A stretch of DNA of 64,000 bases from Streptomyces sp. SCSIO 75703 (GCF_036607905.1 NZ_CP144555.1:3782001-3846000); one strand, 5' to 3'; counted from the first letter of the stretch, positions 52,895 to 62,502 are shown. Notes: generated from the sequence alone by a model not told the origin. Numbers and translations: made by a program.

Positions 52895-53881
52895 TCACGG
52901 TTCCAGGACCACCTTCCCGATGGTGGCCCGGCCCTCCAGCGCGCGGTGCGCGGCGGCGGCCTCGGCGAGCGGGAAACGGGTCACCGCCGGGACCAGCCGG
53001 CCCGCGGCGGCCTCGTCGAGGGCGCGTAGTTCGAGGGTGCGGATCGGGTCGGGGCCGCCGGCCCGCCGCAGCATCGCCGGGCCCAGCACCTCCTCGGAGA
53101 CGCCCTCGACGAGGTGCGGCCCGCCGTCGCGGATGCCCAGCGCCGACCAGCCGAAGACGAGGTGCCGGCCGCCCGGCCCGAGCAGGGCGACGCACTCGCG
53201 GGCCACGTCCCCGCCCACGCCGTCCAGGACGACGGTGGCCCGGGTGCCGAGGCGGTCGAGGTGGGCGCGGACCTCGGCGGGCCAGCCGGGGCGCGTGTAG
53301 TCGACCGCGAGGCCGGCGCCGGCCGCCGCGACCCGGGCGGTCTTCTCCGCTCCGCCGGCCAGGCCGATCACGGTGGCGCCGGCGTTCCTCGCGTACTGCG
53401 CGAGCAGGGTGCCGAGCCCGCCGGCCGCGGCCGGGATCACCACCACCGCACCGGGCCCGAGGACGGTGAAGCCGAGGATGCCCATCGCCGTGCGGCCCGT
53501 GCCGATCATGGCGACGGCCGCGGCGAAGTCGAGGTTCGCGGGGATCTCGTGCAGCCGGGCGGCGTCGACGACGGCGCGCTCGGCGTACCCGCCCGGGGCG
53601 AAGCCGAGGTGGGCGACGACGCGCCGGCCGAGCCACGTGCCGGCCACGCCCTCGCCGAGGGCGTCGACGACGCCGGCGACCTCGCGGCCGGGCACGGTGG
53701 GCAGCGCGGGCGGCTCGGGGGCGGGCCCCGGGACGCCCTCGCGCAGGGCGGCGTCCAGGAGGTGGACGCCGGCCGCGCGCACGGTGACGCGGACCTGGCC
53801 GGGGCCGGGGCGCGGGTCCTCGACCTCCTCGTGGACGAGGTTGTCGGCGGGGCCGAAGGCGTGCAGACGGATGGCGCGCAT
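52895..53881 (-). CDS. zinc-binding-dehydrogenase/quinone oxidoreductase family protein
   Basis: A 328-residue MDR-type NADPH oxidoreductase. It has the N-terminal GroES-like fold (MRAIRLHAFGPADNLVHEEV, GREVAGVVDALGEGVAGTWL) and the NADPH loop AAAGGLGTLLAQYARNAGAT. The structural and catalytic zinc Cys residues are absent, as in quinone oxidoreductases (QOR/ToxD type). ATG at 53881. Substrate unknown. Confidence 0.85.
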   Translation of the reverse strand: MRAIRLHAFGPADNLVHEEVEDPRPGPGQVRVTVRAAGVHLLDAALREGVPGPAPEPPALPTVPGREVAGVVDALGEGVAGTWLGRRVVAHLGFAPGGYAERAVVDAARLHEIPANLDFAAAVAMIGTGRTAMGILGFTVLGPGAVVVIPAAAGGLGTLLAQYARNAGATVIGLAGGAEKTARVAAAGAGLAVDYTRPGWPAEVRAHLDRLGTRATVVLDGVGGDVARECVALLGPGGRHLVFGWSALGIRDGGPHLVEGVSEEVLGPAMLRRAGGPDPIRTLELRALDEAAAGRLVPAVTRFPLAEAAAAHRALEGRATIGKVVLEP

Positions 53882-54031
53882 GAGGAAGTACCCCCGGGGT
53901 CGGGTCGGCGGAAGGACGGACGGCGCCGGTTGCGGGCGGTCCGGATGTCAGCCAACGACCTCGACCTTGCTTGAGGTCAAGCCCGTCCGGGCCGGGGCCG
54001 GACTGTCGGTGGTGGGGTGCAGCATGGGGCC

Positions 54032-54718
54032 ATGGCGAGGAGAACGGGAACGGCGGGCGGCGGCACGGCTCCCCGGGCGGCGCGGCGCCCCGAGGTGCGG
54101 CTGCCCGCCCTGGAGCCGTACGGCGACGGCGCACTGGAGCGCGACGGCGACTACGACGGGCTGGACTTCGACGGGACGGACCTGGCCGGCCAGGACGGCG
54201 CGGGCGCCCGCTTCATGGACTGCGCCCTGACCGGGTGCGTGCTGGACGAGACGTCCCTGCGGCGGGCCCGGCTGCTCGACACGGTCCTGACCGGCGTACG
54301 GGGCGTGGGCACCGACCTCGGCGAGGCGACCCTGCGCGACGTGGTCCTGGCCGACGCCCGGCTCGGCGGGGTCCAGGCGCACGGGGCCGTACTGGAGCGG
54401 GTGGTGATCCGCGGCGGGAAGATCGACTTCCTCAACCTGCGGGGGGCGCGGCTCAAGGACGTGGTCTTCGAGGGCTGCGTGCTGGTCGAGCCGGACTTCG
54501 GGGGCGCCCGGCTGGAGCGGGTGGCGTTCGCGGACTGCGCGGTGAAGGGGGCCGACCTGAGCGCGGCGACCCTGACCGACGTGGACCTGCGCGGGGCCGC
54601 CCCGCTGGAGCTGGCCCGAGGAGTGGACCGGCTCTCGGGCGCGGTGATCAGCCACACCCAGTTGCTGGACCTGGCCCCGGTGCTGGCGGCGGAACTGGGG
54701 GTACGGGTGCTGCCGTAG
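54032..54718 (+). CDS. pentapeptide-repeat protein
   Basis: A 228-residue protein. From about residue 45 to 190 it is made of A(D/N)LXX-like units (FDGTDLAGQDGAG, ATLRDVVLADARL, LRGARLKDVVFEG, ADLSAATLTDVDLRGA), which form a right-handed beta-helix. Such proteins can mimic DNA and protect gyrase, but most are of unknown role. ATG at 54032; a GTG at 54017 would add five residues. It stands alone, divergent from the oxidoreductase gene. Confidence 0.82.
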   Translation: MARRTGTAGGGTAPRAARRPEVRLPALEPYGDGALERDGDYDGLDFDGTDLAGQDGAGARFMDCALTGCVLDETSLRRARLLDTVLTGVRGVGTDLGEATLRDVVLADARLGGVQAHGAVLERVVIRGGKIDFLNLRGARLKDVVFEGCVLVEPDFGGARLERVAFADCAVKGADLSAATLTDVDLRGAAPLELARGVDRLSGAVISHTQLLDLAPVLAAELGVRVLP

Positions 54719-54846
54719 GGGAGGTGCCGGGCGCGGCGGGTGGCCCCCGCCCGTGCGCCGCGCTCCGCCCTCGGGGGTGCCGGGCGGTGCGCCCCGGGCC
54801 GCGGCCGGGGCGTGCCGGGCGGTGCGCCCCGGGCCGCGGCCGGGCG

Positions 54847-55347
54847 TCAGGGCAGGCGGGGGAAGCGGGCCTGGAGGGTCCAGACGACCGGGTTCTCCGC
54901 GAGGTCCTCGTGCAGGTCGGTGAGGTCGGCGAGCAGGTCGTGGAGGAAGTCCCGGGCCTCCCGGCGCAGGCCGGAGTGGGGGAAGGAGAGCGGTGGTTCG
55001 CCGGCCGGCAGCCACTCGGCGTCGATGTCGACCCAGCCGAAGCGGCGCTCGAAGAGCAGGCGGTCGGTGGACTCGGTGAAGTCCAGTTCGGCCCGCTGCG
55101 GCCGGGCGGCGCGGGAGCCCGCCGGGTCCCGGTCGACGTGCTCCACGATGTCGCACAGCGCCCAGGCGAAGTCGAGCACCGGCACCCATCCCCAGGCCGT
55201 GGCGATCTCCCGGTCCGCCTCGGTGTCGGCGAGGTACACGTCCCCGCAGAACAGGTCGTGCCGCAGCGCGTGGACGTCCGCGCGGCGGTAGTCCGTCTGC
55301 GGGGGGTCCGGGAAGCGGTGGGAGAGGGCGTAGCCGATGTCGAGCAC
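54847..55347 (-). CDS. hypothetical protein, Trp/Asp-rich
   Basis: A 166-residue soluble protein starting MLDIGYALSHRFPDPPQTDY, with VPVLDFAWALCDIVEHVDRD and FERRFGWVDIDAEWLPAGEP. The composition and the short length recall small immunity or DUF-type proteins of Streptomyces, but no family can be named. GTG start at 55347 with a weak ribosome-binding site. Its reality is supported mainly by strong codon-position GC bias along the frame. Confidence 0.6.
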   Translation of the reverse strand: MLDIGYALSHRFPDPPQTDYRRADVHALRHDLFCGDVYLADTEADREIATAWGWVPVLDFAWALCDIVEHVDRDPAGSRAARPQRAELDFTESTDRLLFERRFGWVDIDAEWLPAGEPPLSFPHSGLRREARDFLHDLLADLTDLHEDLAENPVVWTLQARFPRLP

Positions 55348-56036
55348 GGGGAGATGGTGTCACGCCGTGCCGCCCCGGCCGCGGGCCGGTGCCCCGCCGA
55401 GGCCCACCGCCCCGGCGCGTGCCGCGGGCCCCGCCGTCGGCCGCTGCCGCGTCGGCGGCCGGTGCCGGGCGGGGGCGGCTGCCCCGTGCCGTGTCCCGGG
55501 CTCCGCCGTGCTGCGAACCGCCGCGCCTCGGTGCGCGGTCGCGCCGGGGCCGGTGTCCTTGCCCCGGGGCGGGTGCCCGGTCGGGCCCCGGGTCGGTGCC
55601 GTGCAGGGGGCCGGTGCGGTGCCGTCGGTGGTGGTGCCGGGCCCCGGGCCGCCGCCGCGCCGGGGTGCCGTACCACGCGCGGTGCCCGCCGTCGGGTGGG
55701 TCACCGCCGTCGGCCACCGCCGGGTCGGTCACCGCCGTCGGCCGGCCGGTGCGGGGGCCGGGGGCCCGTCCCGTACTGCGGGCGCCGGGTGCCGAGTGCT
55801 GTCGCGCCGGGGCCGGTGTCCTCGCCCTGGGGCGGGTGCCCGCCGCGCTCCGCCCGACCGTGCCGCGGGCCGGTGTCGTACCGGGGCCCGGGCGGAGCGT
55901 GGCGGGTCGTCGCCGCTCGCCCCCTTTCCGGTCACCGCCGCTCACCCCGCCGCCGGCAGGCGCCGCGTCTCGGGCGATGCCCTGCCGGCCACCCCTGCCG
56001 GCCGGGGGCGTGCCGTTCGCCGGCGTGCCCGGGGTG
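55348..56036. other. gene-free low-complexity DNA
   Basis: About 690 bases of G/C-rich sequence with many GGTGCCGGG-like and GCCGTCGG-like short repeats. No frame shows recognisable protein features. Confidence 0.6.
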
Positions 56037-57416
56037 TCAGGGGCGGGGTGGGGTGCCCGAGCCGTGGAGCCATTCCCTCCACAGGGGCGTGAAGTCTGTT
56101 CCCGGGGCGGACTTCTCGACGTACGCCGTGAAGTCCGCGGTGTCCGCGTTGCCGTGGCGGTGGGCCGCCGCCCAGCCGCGCAGCAGGGCGCGGAAGGCGT
56201 CGTCGCCGACGGTCCGCCGGACGCGGTGCAGGACCATGGCGCCGCCCTGGTAGACCGGGCTCTCGAAGAGGTGGGCCGCGTCCGGCGGTTCGGCGGGCGG
56301 GAAGGCCCACAGGCCCTCGCCGGTCGCGTAGAAGGTGTCGAAGGTGTGCTGGGCGCTGTCGCCGCCGTGGTCCTCGTCCCACAGCCACTCCGCGTAGGTG
56401 GCGAAGCCCTCCGCGAGCCACACGTCCGCCCAGGTCTTCGGCGTGACGGAGTTCCCGTACCACTGGTGGGCCAGTTCGTGCACGAGGGTGCGCAGGTCGG
56501 GGGCGCCCGCGAAGTAGGGCCGGGTCTGCGTCTCCAGCGCGTACCCGGCGTCGCCGGGCCGGTCGACGATCGCGCCGGTGGAGGAGAACGGGTACGGCCC
56601 GAAGAGGTCGCCCGCCCACTCCATGATCTCGGGAACGCGGCCGAGGACGGCCTTGCCCGCCGCGGCCTGCTCCGGGTCGACGGCGGTGAGCACGGGCAGC
56701 CCGTCACGGGTGGTGGTGCGGGTGACGTCGAAACGGCCGATGGCGACGGTGGCCGCGTGGCTCGGCATCGGCTCCGCGCTGTGCCAGGTGGAGGTGGTCC
56801 GGCCGCCCTCCGTGCGCTCGCTGGTCAACTCCCCGTTGGAGACGGCCCGCAGGCCCTCCGGCACGGTGACGGTGAGGTCGTAGGCGGCCTTGTCGGAGGG
56901 GTGGTGGTTGCCGGGGAACCAGGCCATCGAGCCGGTCGGTTCGCCCAGGCCGACGGCGCCGTCGGCGGTGTGCAGCCAGCCCTCCTCGGAACCGTCGTGG
57001 TCGGTGATCGTCACCGGCTCGCCGGAGTAACGGACGGTCACCCGGAAGGTCGCGCCGCGGCGGAGGCCGTCGCGCGGACGGACGGTCAGTTCCTGGCCGG
57101 CGCGGCTCCAGCGGGCGGTGCGGCCGTCGACGGTGACCTCCTCGACGGTGAGGCCGTCGAGGTCGAGGTCGAACGCGGAGAGCGCCTCGGTGGCGCGGGC
57201 GGTGACGGTCGCGGTGCCCGACAGGTGCCGGCGGGCCGGGTCGTAGTCGAGGACGAGACCGTAATGGCGTACGTCGTAACCGCCGTTGCCCGCCTTCGGG
57301 AAGTACGGGTCGCGCAGCCCCGGGCCGCCGGGCGTGCCGTGGACGCCGCTGCCGCCGCATCCGGCGGCCAGCGCGGCCAGCGCCGCGGCGAGGACGAACG
57401 GAGGGCGAGGGCGCAC
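56037..57416 (-). CDS. M1-family zinc metallopeptidase lipoprotein
   Basis: A 459-residue exported aminopeptidase-like protein. The signal peptide ends with a lipobox (LAAGC, Cys20). The N-terminal beta-saddle includes RHYGLVLDYDPARRHLSGTA. The zinc motif is HELAHQWYG followed 18 residues later by the third ligand in LAEGFATY. The GxMEN substrate motif is degenerate here (GYALETQ). The chain lacks the long C-terminal helical domain of full M1 enzymes. GTG start at 57416. Confidence 0.86.
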   Translation of the reverse strand: MRPRPPFVLAAALAALAAGCGGSGVHGTPGGPGLRDPYFPKAGNGGYDVRHYGLVLDYDPARRHLSGTATVTARATEALSAFDLDLDGLTVEEVTVDGRTARWSRAGQELTVRPRDGLRRGATFRVTVRYSGEPVTITDHDGSEEGWLHTADGAVGLGEPTGSMAWFPGNHHPSDKAAYDLTVTVPEGLRAVSNGELTSERTEGGRTTSTWHSAEPMPSHAATVAIGRFDVTRTTTRDGLPVLTAVDPEQAAAGKAVLGRVPEIMEWAGDLFGPYPFSSTGAIVDRPGDAGYALETQTRPYFAGAPDLRTLVHELAHQWYGNSVTPKTWADVWLAEGFATYAEWLWDEDHGGDSAQHTFDTFYATGEGLWAFPPAEPPDAAHLFESPVYQGGAMVLHRVRRTVGDDAFRALLRGWAAAHRHGNADTADFTAYVEKSAPGTDFTPLWREWLHGSGTPPRP

Positions 57417-57583
57417 GCCGTGATCCTAGGCCCCGGTCCGGAGCCCGGCGCCCCGCGCCGCGCGGGCCCGCGCGGCCACTCGGGTACGGACCGGACGCGG
57501 CCCCGCCGGGACGCCCGCACGGGCCGGACGCGCCGCGCGGGCCCCCGTCGGACGTGCCGGGAGCCCGCGCGGCGGACGGGGCG

Positions 57584-58159
57584 TCAGACGTTGACGCCGA
57601 AGTCCTGGGCGATGCCGACCAGACCCGAGGCGTACCCCTGGCCGACCGCGCGGAACTTCCACTCGGCGCCGTTGCGGTACAGCTCGCCGAAGACCATCGC
57701 GGTCTCGGTCGCGGCGTCCTCCGACAGGTCGTAGCGGGCGATCTCGCTGCCGCCGGCCTGGTTGACGACGCGGATGTAGGCGTTGCGCACCTGGCCGAAG
57801 TTCTGCGAACGGGCCTCGGCGTCGTAGATGGAGACCGGGAAGACGATCTTGTCGATGTCGGCCGGCAGGGCGGACAGGTTGACGTTGATCGACTCGTCGT
57901 CGCCGGCGCCCTCGCCGGTGCGGTTGTCACCGGTGTGGACGATGGTGTTGTCCGGCGTCTGCTTGTTGTTGAAGAAGACGAAGTGGGCGTCGGAGTAGAC
58001 CTTGCCCTCCGCGTTGACCGCGATGGCGGAGGCGTCGAGGTCGAAGTCGGTGCCGGTGGTGGTGCGGACGTCCCAGCCGAGGCCGACGGTGACCTCGGAC
58101 AGGCCCGGAGCCTCCTTGGTGAGCGAGACGTTGCCACCCTTGGACAGGCTTACAGCCAT
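57584..58159 (-). CDS. terD: TerD calcium-binding stress protein
   Basis: A 191-residue classic TerD protein: [20 protein letters not shown], then [20 protein letters not shown], with acidic calcium sites in DFDLDAS and [13 protein letters not shown]. Such proteins are abundant in Streptomyces, are linked to tellurite and oxidative stress and affect development. ATG at 58159 behind AAAGGA. It is a single gene. Confidence 0.93.
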   Translation of the reverse strand: MAVSLSKGGNVSLTKEAPGLSEVTVGLGWDVRTTTGTDFDLDASAIAVNAEGKVYSDAHFVFFNNKQTPDNTIVHTGDNRTGEGAGDDESINVNLSALPADIDKIVFPVSIYDAEARSQNFGQVRNAYIRVVNQAGGSEIARYDLSEDAATETAMVFGELYRNGAEWKFRAVGQGYASGLVGIAQDFGVNV

Positions 58160-58368
58160 GGTGTGGGAGTCCTTTCCCTCGTTTGCTTACGGCACGAAAG
58201 CTACAGCCACCTCCATGAACGACGTGAGGGGTCCGCAAGGTTCCGGCTCTTCCGGCCTTCTTCGCCGGGCACGCCGGGGCCCGCGGCACGGGGCGCGGCG
58301 GGGCGGGGTGACGGGGCCGACGCGGATATCGGGGTGACGCCGGGCGGGTGACGAGGGACCATGGACAC

Positions 58369-58797
58369 ATGTCCGGTCCCTACGTCGTCCGCGGTTCCGT
58401 CTCGTTGCCCGAGGCCGAGCTGGTCTGGCGTTTCTCGCGTTCCTCGGGGCCCGGCGGTCAGCACGTCAACACCACGGACACGCAGGTGGAGCTGCGCTTC
58501 GACCTGGCTCGCACCGAGGCCCTGCCCGAGGTGTGGAAGGCGCGGGCGCTGGAGCGGCTGGCGGGGCGGCTGACCGACGGGGTCGTCACCGTGCGCTCCG
58601 CCGCGCACCGTTCGCAGTGGCGCAACCGGGAGGCCGCCGCCCTGCGCCTGGCCGCGCTGTTGGCGGAGGCCACGGCGCCGCCGCCCCGGCCGCGCCGGCC
58701 CACCCGCGTCCCGCGCGGTATCAACGAACGCCGGCTGCGCGAGAAGAAGCAGCGGTCGCAGACCAAGCGCGGCCGTTCCCCGAAGGGCTGGGAGTGA
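58369..58797 (+). CDS. arfB: ribosome-rescue peptidyl-tRNA hydrolase ArfB
   Basis: A 142-residue codon-independent release factor-like protein. The catalytic GGQ is residues 29-31 (SSGPGGQHVNTTDTQVELRF). The basic C-terminal tail (RRLREKKQRSQTKRGRSPK) enters the mRNA channel of stalled ribosomes. ATG at 58369; an in-frame GTG-type start at 58348 would add seven residues. It faces the flavin reductase gene with 13 bases between stops. Confidence 0.92.
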   Translation: MSGPYVVRGSVSLPEAELVWRFSRSSGPGGQHVNTTDTQVELRFDLARTEALPEVWKARALERLAGRLTDGVVTVRSAAHRSQWRNREAAALRLAALLAEATAPPPRPRRPTRVPRGINERRLREKKQRSQTKRGRSPKGWE

Positions 58798-58810
58798 GGG
58801 CGCCGGCCGC

Positions 58811-59401
58811 TCAGCCCAGGTGCCGGTAACGGCCCCGGAAGTACATCAGCGGGCCGCCCTCCGCGCTGGGCACCCGCGCGGTCAGCACCCGGCCGATGAC
58901 GAGGGTGTGGTCGCCGGCGTCGACGCGCTGCTCGGTGCTGCACTCCAGGGTCGCCAGCGCCCCGCCCACCAGCGGTGCCCCGGACGCCTCGCCCCGGCTG
59001 TAGGGGATGTCCTCGAAGAGCAGCCGGTCGCTGATCCGGCCCCGCATGGCGAAGCGGCCGGCGATGTGCCGCTGGCTCTCGGAGAGCACGGAGACCGCCC
59101 ACAGCGGCTGCTCGGTGAGCAGGTCGTCCATGCGGGAGCCCGAGCGCAGGCTCACCAGGACCAGCGGCGGTTCCAGGGACACCGACATGAACGCCGTGGC
59201 CGTCATCCCGGCGTCCTCGCCGAGCGGCGCCCGGGGGTCGTCGGGGTCCAGCGGCGGCTCCTGGGCGGTCACGAGGACCACGCCGGAGGAGAGCCGGGAC
59301 ATGGCGGCACGGAACTCGTCGTTGCTCACTCCGCCAGCATGCCCGGAGGCGGGGGAGGGCAACGAGGAGGCGGCGACGGTGGCAGGGGGAGTGTTCGGCA
59401 C
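58811..59401 (-). CDS. flavin reductase-family protein
   Basis: A 196-residue FMN-binding protein of the HpaC/flavin reductase type: FRAAMSRLSSGVVLVTAQ, TATAFMSVSLEPPLVLVSLR and GDHTLVIGRVLTARV. It would reduce FMN or FAD for a monooxygenase, but none is adjacent. The GTG at 59401 gives 24 extra disordered residues compared with a GTG at 59329 just before NDEFRAAM; the shorter form is equally possible. Confidence 0.83.
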   Translation of the reverse strand: MPNTPPATVAASSLPSPASGHAGGVSNDEFRAAMSRLSSGVVLVTAQEPPLDPDDPRAPLGEDAGMTATAFMSVSLEPPLVLVSLRSGSRMDDLLTEQPLWAVSVLSESQRHIAGRFAMRGRISDRLLFEDIPYSRGEASGAPLVGGALATLECSTEQRVDAGDHTLVIGRVLTARVPSAEGGPLMYFRGRYRHLG

Positions 59402-59561
59402 ACCATCACGCTAATCGGCGCCGCGCGCGCCCCGCATCGGGCCCCGGGACCAGGCCGGTCCTAGGACCGTGGCCGGAGCCCCGCTTTCTCCACAAGTCGT
59501 CCGACGGGTTGGCCGCGATGCGTCGAAAACACGGATACACCACCCAATTGTTCAGGTTTCG

Positions 59562-59579
59562 TTGTGACTTGAGTCACAA
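59562..59579. promoter_or_regulatory. Crp-type binding site upstream of the diguanylate cyclase gene
   Basis: TTGTGACTTGAGTCACAA is a perfect palindrome with a 2-base centre and fits GTG-N6-GNCAC, the Streptomyces Crp motif. It lies 127 bases upstream of the start at 59706. Confidence 0.65.
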
Positions 59580-59705
59580 GGGGCGGTAATTGTTGACCCT
59601 GTGTACCGAGTGGGCAGCGCGCTGTGATTCAGTGGCGGAAGCTGGTAGGACGATACGCCGAAGAGAACCCTTGATTCACTGCGAGGTCTCGGGGGGAGGG
59701 CGAGG

Positions 59706-61361
59706 ATGGAGACCGAGTCGGAGCCCTACGTCCGTCTTGAGTCCCTGCGGCAACTGCACCGCGTCATGGCGGAGATGAACACGGCCCGCAGTCTGGCCGA
59801 CACCCTGCAGACCGTCGCCGACGGCGTGGTCGACGCCCTCGGGTACGCGCTGGCGTGTGTCAACCTCGTCCGTCCCGACGGCGACCTCGTCGTCGCCGCC
59901 TTCGCCGGCGACCAGGCCGCCGAGGCCCTCATCACCGGCCGCGTCGGCTCCCGCGCCTCCTGGGACCGCCGCCTGACGATGGGCGAACGCTGGGGCGACC
60001 TGGTCTTCATCCCGCACACCGAGGGCTGGGTCCTCGACGACGACGACGTCCCCCAGTGGTACACCGACGGACCCGAACCGCGTTTCGCCGACGAGTGGCA
60101 CCCCTCGGACCGGCTCTTCGCCCCCATGTACGCGCCCGGCCCGCAGGGCGGCGGCACCAGCGGCAAGCTGGTCGGCGTCCTGTCCGTGGACCGCCCGCGC
60201 AACGGCCGCCACCCCGGCGCCTGGGGCCGCGAGGCGCTCCAGATGTACGCCTTCCAGGCAGCCATCGCCATCAGCAACGCCCACCTGCGCTCCAACATGC
60301 AGCGCGCCCTGGTCCGCCTCGAACGCGACCAGCAGGCCCTTCGCGCGAGCGAGGAGAGCTTCCGGCAGGCCTTCGAGTACGCCCCCTCCGGCATGGCCAT
60401 CGCCGAGATGGGCGGCGACCAGCACGGCCGCATCCTGCGCACCAACGACGCGCTGTGCCGGCTGCTCGGCCGCCCCGCCTCCGCGATGCGCCGCTACGCC
60501 TTCTCCGACCTGGTCCACCCCGAGGACATCGGCACCCTGCTGCGCACCTCCGCCGAGGGCGGCCGGGCCGAGCTGCGCCTCGGCCGCCGCGACGGCACCT
60601 ACGTCTGGGTCTCGCTGCGCAACAGCGTCGTCGCCGACGCCGCCGACGGGCCGCGCTTCCTGCTCACCCACGTCGAGGACATAGAGGAGCGCAAGCGCCG
60701 CGAGCTCCAGCTCGCCCACCGCGCCTCCCACGACTCGCTGACCGGGCTGCCCAACTCCGCCGAACTGCGCGCCCGCCTCTCCGCCCGCCTGTGCCGCCGG
60801 CCCGGCTCCCCGCACGCCAGCGTGGCCGACATGCTCGATGCCGCCTACACGCGCCCCGGCCGCCGCGCCGAGGACCAGGACCTCGGCTACCGCGAGGACC
60901 CGGGACCGTACGCCCCCTACGACCACCACGTGCACGTCGTCGCCCCCGAGGGGGACGACGGCGCCAAGGGGCTCGCGGTCCTCTTCTGCGACCTCGACGG
61001 CTTCAAGTCGATCAACGACCGGTTCGGGCACAACGCGGGCGACGCCGTCCTCATCGAGGTCGCCCGGCGGCTCGGCTGCGGGGTCCGCGACGGCGACACG
61101 GTCGCCCGGCTCGGCGGCGACGAGTTCGTGATCCTCGCCGACGGGCTCGGCCAGGCCGACGCCGAGGACCTCGCGGTACGCCTGCGCAGCGAGATCATCC
61201 AGCCGATCCGGGCCGAGGGGCGGGCCGTCCGCGTGGGCGCCAGTTTCGGCATCGGATGGGCCCACTGCGGGATGACGGCGGACGAAGTGCTGAAGTCCGC
61301 TGACGAACGGATGTACGTCGAGAAACGATCTCGTCCCAAACAGCACCGGCGAGCCGGGTGA
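59706..61361 (+). CDS. cdgB: diguanylate cyclase, CdgB-type (GAF-PAS-GGDEF)
   Basis: A 551-residue cytoplasmic protein that makes cyclic di-GMP, the ligand of the master regulator BldD. A GAF domain (about 15-195), a coiled linker, a PAS domain (SFRQAFEYAPSGMAIAEMGG, about 215-330) with PAC part, and a GGDEF domain interrupted by an insert of about 50 residues (ASVADMLDAAYTRPGRRAED). The active motif GGDEF is residues 470-474. Domain order and length match CdgB of S. coelicolor. ATG at 59706 behind GGGGGGAGGGCGAGG. No EAL domain. Confidence 0.9.
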   Translation: METESEPYVRLESLRQLHRVMAEMNTARSLADTLQTVADGVVDALGYALACVNLVRPDGDLVVAAFAGDQAAEALITGRVGSRASWDRRLTMGERWGDLVFIPHTEGWVLDDDDVPQWYTDGPEPRFADEWHPSDRLFAPMYAPGPQGGGTSGKLVGVLSVDRPRNGRHPGAWGREALQMYAFQAAIAISNAHLRSNMQRALVRLERDQQALRASEESFRQAFEYAPSGMAIAEMGGDQHGRILRTNDALCRLLGRPASAMRRYAFSDLVHPEDIGTLLRTSAEGGRAELRLGRRDGTYVWVSLRNSVVADAADGPRFLLTHVEDIEERKRRELQLAHRASHDSLTGLPNSAELRARLSARLCRRPGSPHASVADMLDAAYTRPGRRAEDQDLGYREDPGPYAPYDHHVHVVAPEGDDGAKGLAVLFCDLDGFKSINDRFGHNAGDAVLIEVARRLGCGVRDGDTVARLGGDEFVILADGLGQADAEDLAVRLRSEIIQPIRAEGRAVRVGASFGIGWAHCGMTADEVLKSADERMYVEKRSRPKQHRRAG

Positions 61362-61506
61362 TCCCCAGAACAGTGGGCGGGTACGGCCCGATTTCACCCC
61401 TGCCCACCGGCCCTGAGGGGTACCCCCGATCGAGCGAATGGTGCCACCGGGGAAGGTAGGCTCGGCCTCTCACCGCCCGCACCGCACCTGGTTAGGAGAC
61501 CTAGGG

Positions 61507-62430
61507 ATGACGCCCGGCAACAACGGCGCGAGCACGCCCGAGGACGACGACCCGTTCGGCTACCTCTACGCCGACGGGCAGGCCAACGGGGCCCAGCCGC
61601 CGTCCGGTGGCTACGGCTACCCGAACTCCGTCAACCGGGTGCGCCCCGTCGGCACACGGCAGTACGGGGCACCGCAGGCCCAGGCCCCTCAGCAGCAGGG
61701 CGTCTACGGCCAGCCCAACGCCCACTACGCCGCACCCGAGACCGTGCCCGGCGCCCCGGGCCCGCAGCAGCAGGGCCGGGCGGGCGGCGGGGGCCGCGGC
61801 CGGGGCCCCAACACCAAGGGCCTGCTGATCGGCGCCGTCGCCGTGGTCGCGGCGGTCGTCGTCGGCATCGCGGTCGCCATGGCGAGCAGCGGCGACAAGG
61901 ACGACGGCAAGGGCGGCAACGAGGCCGGCGCCACCGCGCCCGCCCAGCCCGAGACCGGCGAACCGTCCGCCACCGCCACGGAGGAGGGGAAGAAGGACGA
62001 CGAGAAGGCGGAGCTGCCGGCCTCGGACGCCAAGGCCCTGCGCCTCTCGCCCGGCCTCTCGACCGCTTCGGACACCCAGGGCGCCCAGGCCGAGGGCGGA
62101 GTCTACGTGGCCGGCTTCAACCAGGTCGGCGCCAAGGTCACCTGGACCGTCGACGGCATCAAGGACAAGGGCTCCTACCGGCTGTACGTGCGCTACGGCA
62201 TCCCCGGTGTGGACGCCAACGCGACGCTCGTGGTCAACGGCAAGGCCGATTCCCGTCCGCTCAACATGCGGAACTTCGCCAATTCGCCCGAGGGCGACTG
62301 GGAAAAGGGATGGCAGAGCACCTGGGCCAACGTGAACCTGAACGAGGGCACGAACACGATCGAGCTCGCGTGCAACGAGGGCAACCAGTGCGACCTCAAC
62401 CTGGACCAGTTCTGGCTGAAGCCCGGCTAG
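61507..62430 (+). CDS. membrane-anchored CBM35-like carbohydrate-binding protein
   Basis: A 307-residue protein. A Pro/Gln/Gly-rich cytoplasmic part (about 1-100) precedes one membrane helix (GLLIGAVAVVAAVVVGIAVA). An acidic linker and a C-terminal beta-sandwich follow (VYVAGFNQVGAKVTWTVDGI, YRLYVRYGIPG, NTIELACNEGNQCDLNLDQF), typical of CBM35-type modules of exported carbohydrate-active proteins. No enzyme domain is attached. ATG at 61507 behind TAGGAGACC. It lies upstream of a dispersed palindromic repeat. Confidence 0.8.
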   Translation: MTPGNNGASTPEDDDPFGYLYADGQANGAQPPSGGYGYPNSVNRVRPVGTRQYGAPQAQAPQQQGVYGQPNAHYAAPETVPGAPGPQQQGRAGGGGRGRGPNTKGLLIGAVAVVAAVVVGIAVAMASSGDKDDGKGGNEAGATAPAQPETGEPSATATEEGKKDDEKAELPASDAKALRLSPGLSTASDTQGAQAEGGVYVAGFNQVGAKVTWTVDGIKDKGSYRLYVRYGIPGVDANATLVVNGKADSRPLNMRNFANSPEGDWEKGWQSTWANVNLNEGTNTIELACNEGNQCDLNLDQFWLKPG

Positions 62431-62489
62431 GGTCTTTCGTGCGGATCAGGCCGGACCCCGCGAGCCCGGCGTGATCCACACGAAAGGCC
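62431..62489. repeat. dispersed intergenic palindromic repeat, copy B
   Basis: Arms of 24 bases (62431-62454 and 62466-62489) match in 21 positions around an 11-base loop; ends GGTCTTTCGTG and CACGAAAGGCC-like. It starts right after the stop codon of the CBM35-like gene and may act as a bidirectional terminator. Related copy at 3645-3723. Confidence 0.75.
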
Positions 62490-62502
62490 CTGGTGACCTG
62501 AC

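Noticed and set aside
59562..59579. BldD box before cdgB
   Set aside because: The spacing does not fit the BldD consensus; the palindrome fits Crp exactly. A BldD site may lie elsewhere.
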